A stretch of DNA of 24,103 nucleotides, from positions 1 to 24,103 of the IMG/VR virus record IMGVR_UViG_3300046000_001602, one strand, 5' to 3'. Below the pieces are notes generated by a model. The model was given only the letters and a program-made list of their open reading frames with translations. It had not been told where the DNA came from and made no database searches. Below, in pieces: positions 21,144-24,103 of this stretch; the stretch's first letter is position 1, and the number at the start of each line of letters is the position of its first letter. The translations under genes and the position numbers were made by a program. Origin of the DNA: a virus.

Positions 21144-22556
21144 TCACTGGGTTAAGTCATAGAAGGAAATAGAGCCGACCCCGTCCCCTTTGGTTGCGCC
21201 AGAAATGGTTCTAACGCCAAGTGTGTAGATGTCACTGACACCCGTCAAGGACACGCCAAGTTGCTCATCCCAGTTAAATCCGGTAGGCGCAATAGTATTA
21301 GTCTGCCCGCCACCGCCGGAGTTTGCAACATAGGCTGTTTGGACGATTGTTCCAACAGTTGCAATAGCCGTAGCCGAAACATCAAACTCAACGTTGGCAT
21401 CAGAAGGAACGGCTGACCAACTGGCCCCCGTAAGGACTGGGTTTTTAATTAATGCAATCTCGTAGTTTTGCAGGGTTGTCGGCTGAAACTGTATGCGGTT
21501 TGGAAGTACCACTGCTCCCAGCGCTGTCGAAGCCAATCGAATTGACACAATAGGGTAGAAGTTTGCCGCTGTATCAATATTGGTGAAGATGCTGGTGCGC
21601 CGTGCAACGTGCTCAATTGATGTAGCCTCAAATCCACCTTCGGATATTACCGACGAGCAAATCTGCGTAAGCGTAGCGGCAACTGCTGCCGTTGTGGTAG
21701 TGATCTCGTAGCGGATAGGCAGTATGGCAGTGGTCATGTAGACCGTCGTGCCGTAGACGTTGGCGGTGTTAAATGTATGGCAAAGAACGTATTGCCCGTT
21801 AATAATGAAGCCGCACCGGACTGAACCGACCCCAAGCCACTCAAAGTCCATCCACAAGATCTGTGGGTGGGTCAGGTCAAGCGTGTATCCAGAGGTGCCA
21901 GTACCGTCTAGTTTGTCGCCATTCCAGTCGGCTTGGTTAACAAACCGTGCATCACTTGGCGTGCCAGAAGTGTTTGAACGCAATACGAGCGCATTAACCC
22001 CGCCGGTACGACGGAAGAACAGCCCGTTCTGGGTATTAAAGTACCCAACACTTTGATTAAGGTTGGCAGAAGTGCCGTTGTCCATCTGAAAGGTTGCTAG
22101 AACCAACAGGCTTTTCCCCGGCTGATACAGCATATTGCGGAATGACTGACGTACCACAGACCCAACGCCACCACCCGTCACAGCCAGACTAACGCTGGAC
22201 TGATTGGTATTAAATGTCGATGTCCCAGTACCAGATGTAGAAGTGCTAAATTGATTGTCAGCAGCGTAACGGCTTTGGCTGTCAAATAGGCTGTAGGGTT
22301 CGCTCACACGCAAACGCCCAAAAGCATCTACGTTGGTGCCGCCTATTGAAATTGGTAATGGGGTCATATTTCCCTCGCAAGCCGTTCCATTTAGTATGCC
22401 TGCTACGGCATTTTGAAAGTTGTCAATCTGGTTGAAGTACAGCCGCAAAATCCTAATAAGGTCTGTCGCATACTTTTGGTCGTACTCAACAGGCGGCACC
22501 GGTAGGGCAGGTGCAACGAAGGTCTTTTGAATATCATTATCAACACAGATGGTCAT
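21144..22556 (-). CDS. Fibre-like, beta-rich phage structural protein (470 aa)
   Basis: The N-terminus includes 'YDQKYATDLIRILRLYFNQIDN' (about 25-46), a helix of the kind that anchors phage fibres or decoration proteins. It is followed by the conserved 'AFGRLRVSEPYSLFDSQ' (78-94), a signature that I know from tail-fibre/structural proteins of diverse phages. The rest is Thr-, Ser-, Gly- and Asn-rich with alternating hydrophobics, as in a beta-sandwich or beta-helix (e.g. SVSLAVTGGGVGSVVRQSF). A C-terminal 'NWDEQLGVSLTGVSDIYTLG' ends the fold. There is no lyase or sialidase motif that I can see. It is probably a virion surface or tail-fibre protein for host recognition. ATG 22556 overlaps the stop of the hub-like gene (ATGA). 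Confidence 0.75.
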   Translation of the reverse strand: MTICVDNDIQKTFVAPALPVPPVEYDQKYATDLIRILRLYFNQIDNFQNAVAGILNGTACEGNMTPLPISIGGTNVDAFGRLRVSEPYSLFDSQSRYAADNQFSTSTSGTGTSTFNTNQSSVSLAVTGGGVGSVVRQSFRNMLYQPGKSLLVLATFQMDNGTSANLNQSVGYFNTQNGLFFRRTGGVNALVLRSNTSGTPSDARFVNQADWNGDKLDGTGTSGYTLDLTHPQILWMDFEWLGVGSVRCGFIINGQYVLCHTFNTANVYGTTVYMTTAILPIRYEITTTTAAVAATLTQICSSVISEGGFEATSIEHVARRTSIFTNIDTAANFYPIVSIRLASTALGAVVLPNRIQFQPTTLQNYEIALIKNPVLTGASWSAVPSDANVEFDVSATAIATVGTIVQTAYVANSGGGGQTNTIAPTGFNWDEQLGVSLTGVSDIYTLGVRTISGATKGDGVGSISFYDLTQ

Positions 22557-24103
22557 CGCTTACCGTCCGGTCTACCATCAAGCCTTGGCGTACCTAACTG
22601 CCACTGTACATTTAAGTCTTCGGATTGAATCTTGAACCCCATCTGACGGGCACGGGCGCGGATAAATACCTGATCGGTGTACTGCTCAATCGGCACCGTG
22701 GTGGATCGGGTAACTGATGGGTTATTAGTCGTGTTGTAGTTTGAACCCGGGAAGTTCCGTGGCTTCATGGTCATATACACGAGAGGGCTTGTTGCTGTGG
22801 AGCCTTCAAAATTAACGTCAGGGATAATCCTTTTAATCAGTAACAAGTTTTCGCCGTCACCAATATCAAAGTCGTTGGTCTGTATGTAGGAGGTCATGGC
22901 AGAAGAATCGTCGTTCGTGCCCTGCTCATGGTTAAATACATAGTTCCCACCAACCGCCTGCGGATACTGACGCAAAGGTGTGTCAAGCCAAGCCGTGCGA
23001 GAAATAGAGCCGTAATACCAGACACGCTCCATGTAGTTATAGATCACGTAACTGTCGTTTACACCGGAGTTCTGGCTTGGGTAGAACCACCAAATCTCAT
23101 GCCAGCCTTCGTTCGTGCCGCAGACAACCTGAGCCGCTTGGTTGTAGTTAAAGTTATTAAATACGTGGTTGCGCAGCGTGCAAGGTAGCGTCTCAACTCG
23201 GCCTGAGTAGGCATAAAACTTATCTGTACCCATCCAGTAGGTTACGTTGTTAGCCGAAATACAAGACCGTGGAGACATGATTGAGGTGTTATCAGCCAAC
23301 TCCTGCAACGAAAACACATCTGTTGTACCTGTAAATTGGAACGAATACAGGTGCGAGTCAGTAAATACTAATGTCTCCTGCCGGGTAGGTAGCGCCCTGA
23401 TAATCCTTGATCCGCGAGATACTCGGATAAAACCTGCGGAATTTGTCGCGGCTGGCGCCCAGTTAACAGGATCATCCTGATTAGCCCACCTAATAAGAAG
23501 GGGGTCAAAATCACCAGCGCTACTAGAACCGTAAGGCACGCAGCCAAAAGCGAGTAGATGCTTATCGTTTTGTGATACAAGAATTTGCATGGCTTGGACG
23601 GGGACACTGGCGGCTCCTGATAAAGAAGAAAGAAGAACTGCACGAGTATTAAATACCCCCGTGTACTCCCAGATATAGATCGGGCCATTGCGGATATTGG
23701 CGATCAGGTCATTATCAAAGTTATCCATGAACCAATCACGCTGCTGGTCTACAACCGGAGTAAGTGACCCCTCACCCCATGTCAGCCGACCCCAAGCACC
23801 GGCGCCCCAGCCGTAACCGTAAGCGACATACGGGTTGCCAATATTAATCTGAAAAACCGCCGTGATGGCTGTACCGCCGCCGTTAGTTGTCGTGCTAGTA
23901 GCCGCACTAGTCGTTTGGATAGTAAAGTTATCTAAATCCACTACGGTTTGAATTTGAAACTCTGCATTAAATTGCACCTGCGGGATACCACCTATTGGGC
24001 CAACGACGCCAGAAAAGGTAACGTAGGAGCCAGCCGTAGCGCCGTGGTTGACAATATTGACGTTTACCGTCCTTGACAAGTTAGTGGTATCAAAGCAGTT
24101 CTC
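22553..24103 (-). CDS. Tail hub/nozzle-like structural protein (partial, N-terminus beyond right edge)
   Basis: The frame is open to the window edge. The residues ENCFDTTNLSRTVNVNIVNH run straight through the TTG at 24077-24079, so that TTG is probably not the start and the gene begins outside. The first part is a small beta domain (VNIVNHGATAGSYVTFSGVVG, then FNAEFQIQTVVDLDNFTIQT). A Gly/Trp patch (YGYGWGAGAWGRLTWGEG) and a long beta-propeller-like body follow, with repeated features such as 'DFDPLLIRWANQDDPVNW', 'ETLVFTDSHLYSFQF', 'NNVTYWMGTDKFYAYSGRV', 'VWYYGSISRTAWLD' and 'WQLGTPRLDGRPDGKR'. I recognise the family from uncultured podovirus-like genomes, where it lies with tail genes. Assignment to the tail nozzle (T7 gp12-like) or P22 gp10-like hub is tentative. 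Confidence 0.75.
   Translation of the reverse strand, partial: ENCFDTTNLSRTVNVNIVNHGATAGSYVTFSGVVGPIGGIPQVQFNAEFQIQTVVDLDNFTIQTTSAATSTTTNGGGTAITAVFQINIGNPYVAYGYGWGAGAWGRLTWGEGSLTPVVDQQRDWFMDNFDNDLIANIRNGPIYIWEYTGVFNTRAVLLSSLSGAASVPVQAMQILVSQNDKHLLAFGCVPYGSSSAGDFDPLLIRWANQDDPVNWAPAATNSAGFIRVSRGSRIIRALPTRQETLVFTDSHLYSFQFTGTTDVFSLQELADNTSIMSPRSCISANNVTYWMGTDKFYAYSGRVETLPCTLRNHVFNNFNYNQAAQVVCGTNEGWHEIWWFYPSQNSGVNDSYVIYNYMERVWYYGSISRTAWLDTPLRQYPQAVGGNYVFNHEQGTNDDSSAMTSYIQTNDFDIGDGENLLLIKRIIPDVNFEGSTATSPLVYMTMKPRNFPGSNYNTTNNPSVTRSTTVPIEQYTDQVFIRARARQMGFKIQSEDLNVQWQLGTPRLDGRPDGKR

Overview
The window looks like part of a tailed bacteriophage (Caudoviricetes) genome, or a closely related prophage. 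It has short overlapping genes with ATGA/TAATG junctions, strong Shine-Dalgarno sites, almost no non-coding DNA, and two opposed gene blocks meeting at a hairpin cluster. Many proteins resemble families I know from uncultured aquatic phages. The host is probably a Gram-negative bacterium: there is a good sigma70-type promoter and a secreted periplasmic-type (Rap1a/Tai-like) protein. I cannot name the host or the phage genus. No terminase, portal, capsid, integrase, lysis or DNA polymerase gene is in the window, so both modules continue outside it.

Plus strand, 1-8249: nucleic-acid metabolism block. From left to right it holds the C-terminal end of a probable PD-(D/E)XK nuclease, a 55-aa protein, a DUF3310 protein, an unknown 130-aa protein, a 60-aa paralogue of the 55-aa protein, a secreted Rap1a/Tai-like protein, a winged-helix protein, a 50-aa coiled-coil peptide and an HNH-like protein. 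An SNF2-type helicase follows. Directly behind it a sigma70 promoter (3614-3641) starts a second transcription unit: a coiled-coil protein, a probable ssDNA-binding protein with a four-Cys site and acidic tail, a Cro/XRE-like HTH protein, a 959-aa primase-helicase (AEP primase plus DUF927-type ATPase) and a 65-aa protein.

8250-8354: convergent intergenic region. Four consecutive stem-loops end in a GC-rich hairpin with a T-tract, an intrinsic terminator for the plus-strand genes.

Minus strand, 24103-8355: virion block, transcribed right to left. The order is a tail hub/nozzle-like protein (cut by the right edge), a fibre-like beta-rich protein, a 714-aa Gly/Ala-rich protein with internal repeats, a 312-aa Gln/Ala-rich helical protein, a 463-aa protein, and a 2752-aa giant. 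The giant carries a GHKL (Hsp90/gyrase-like) ATPase domain, two separate HExxH metalloprotease-like motifs and a long helical C-terminal part with hydrophobic segments. I read the last four as internal virion/ejection proteins. The giant would be a 'polyvalent' protein delivered into the host with the DNA; this is inference, and it is the most interesting object in the window. The AT-rich GHKL segment, a possible overprinted small gene inside the giant, and the phage-borne secreted immunity-type protein are the other points worth checking.
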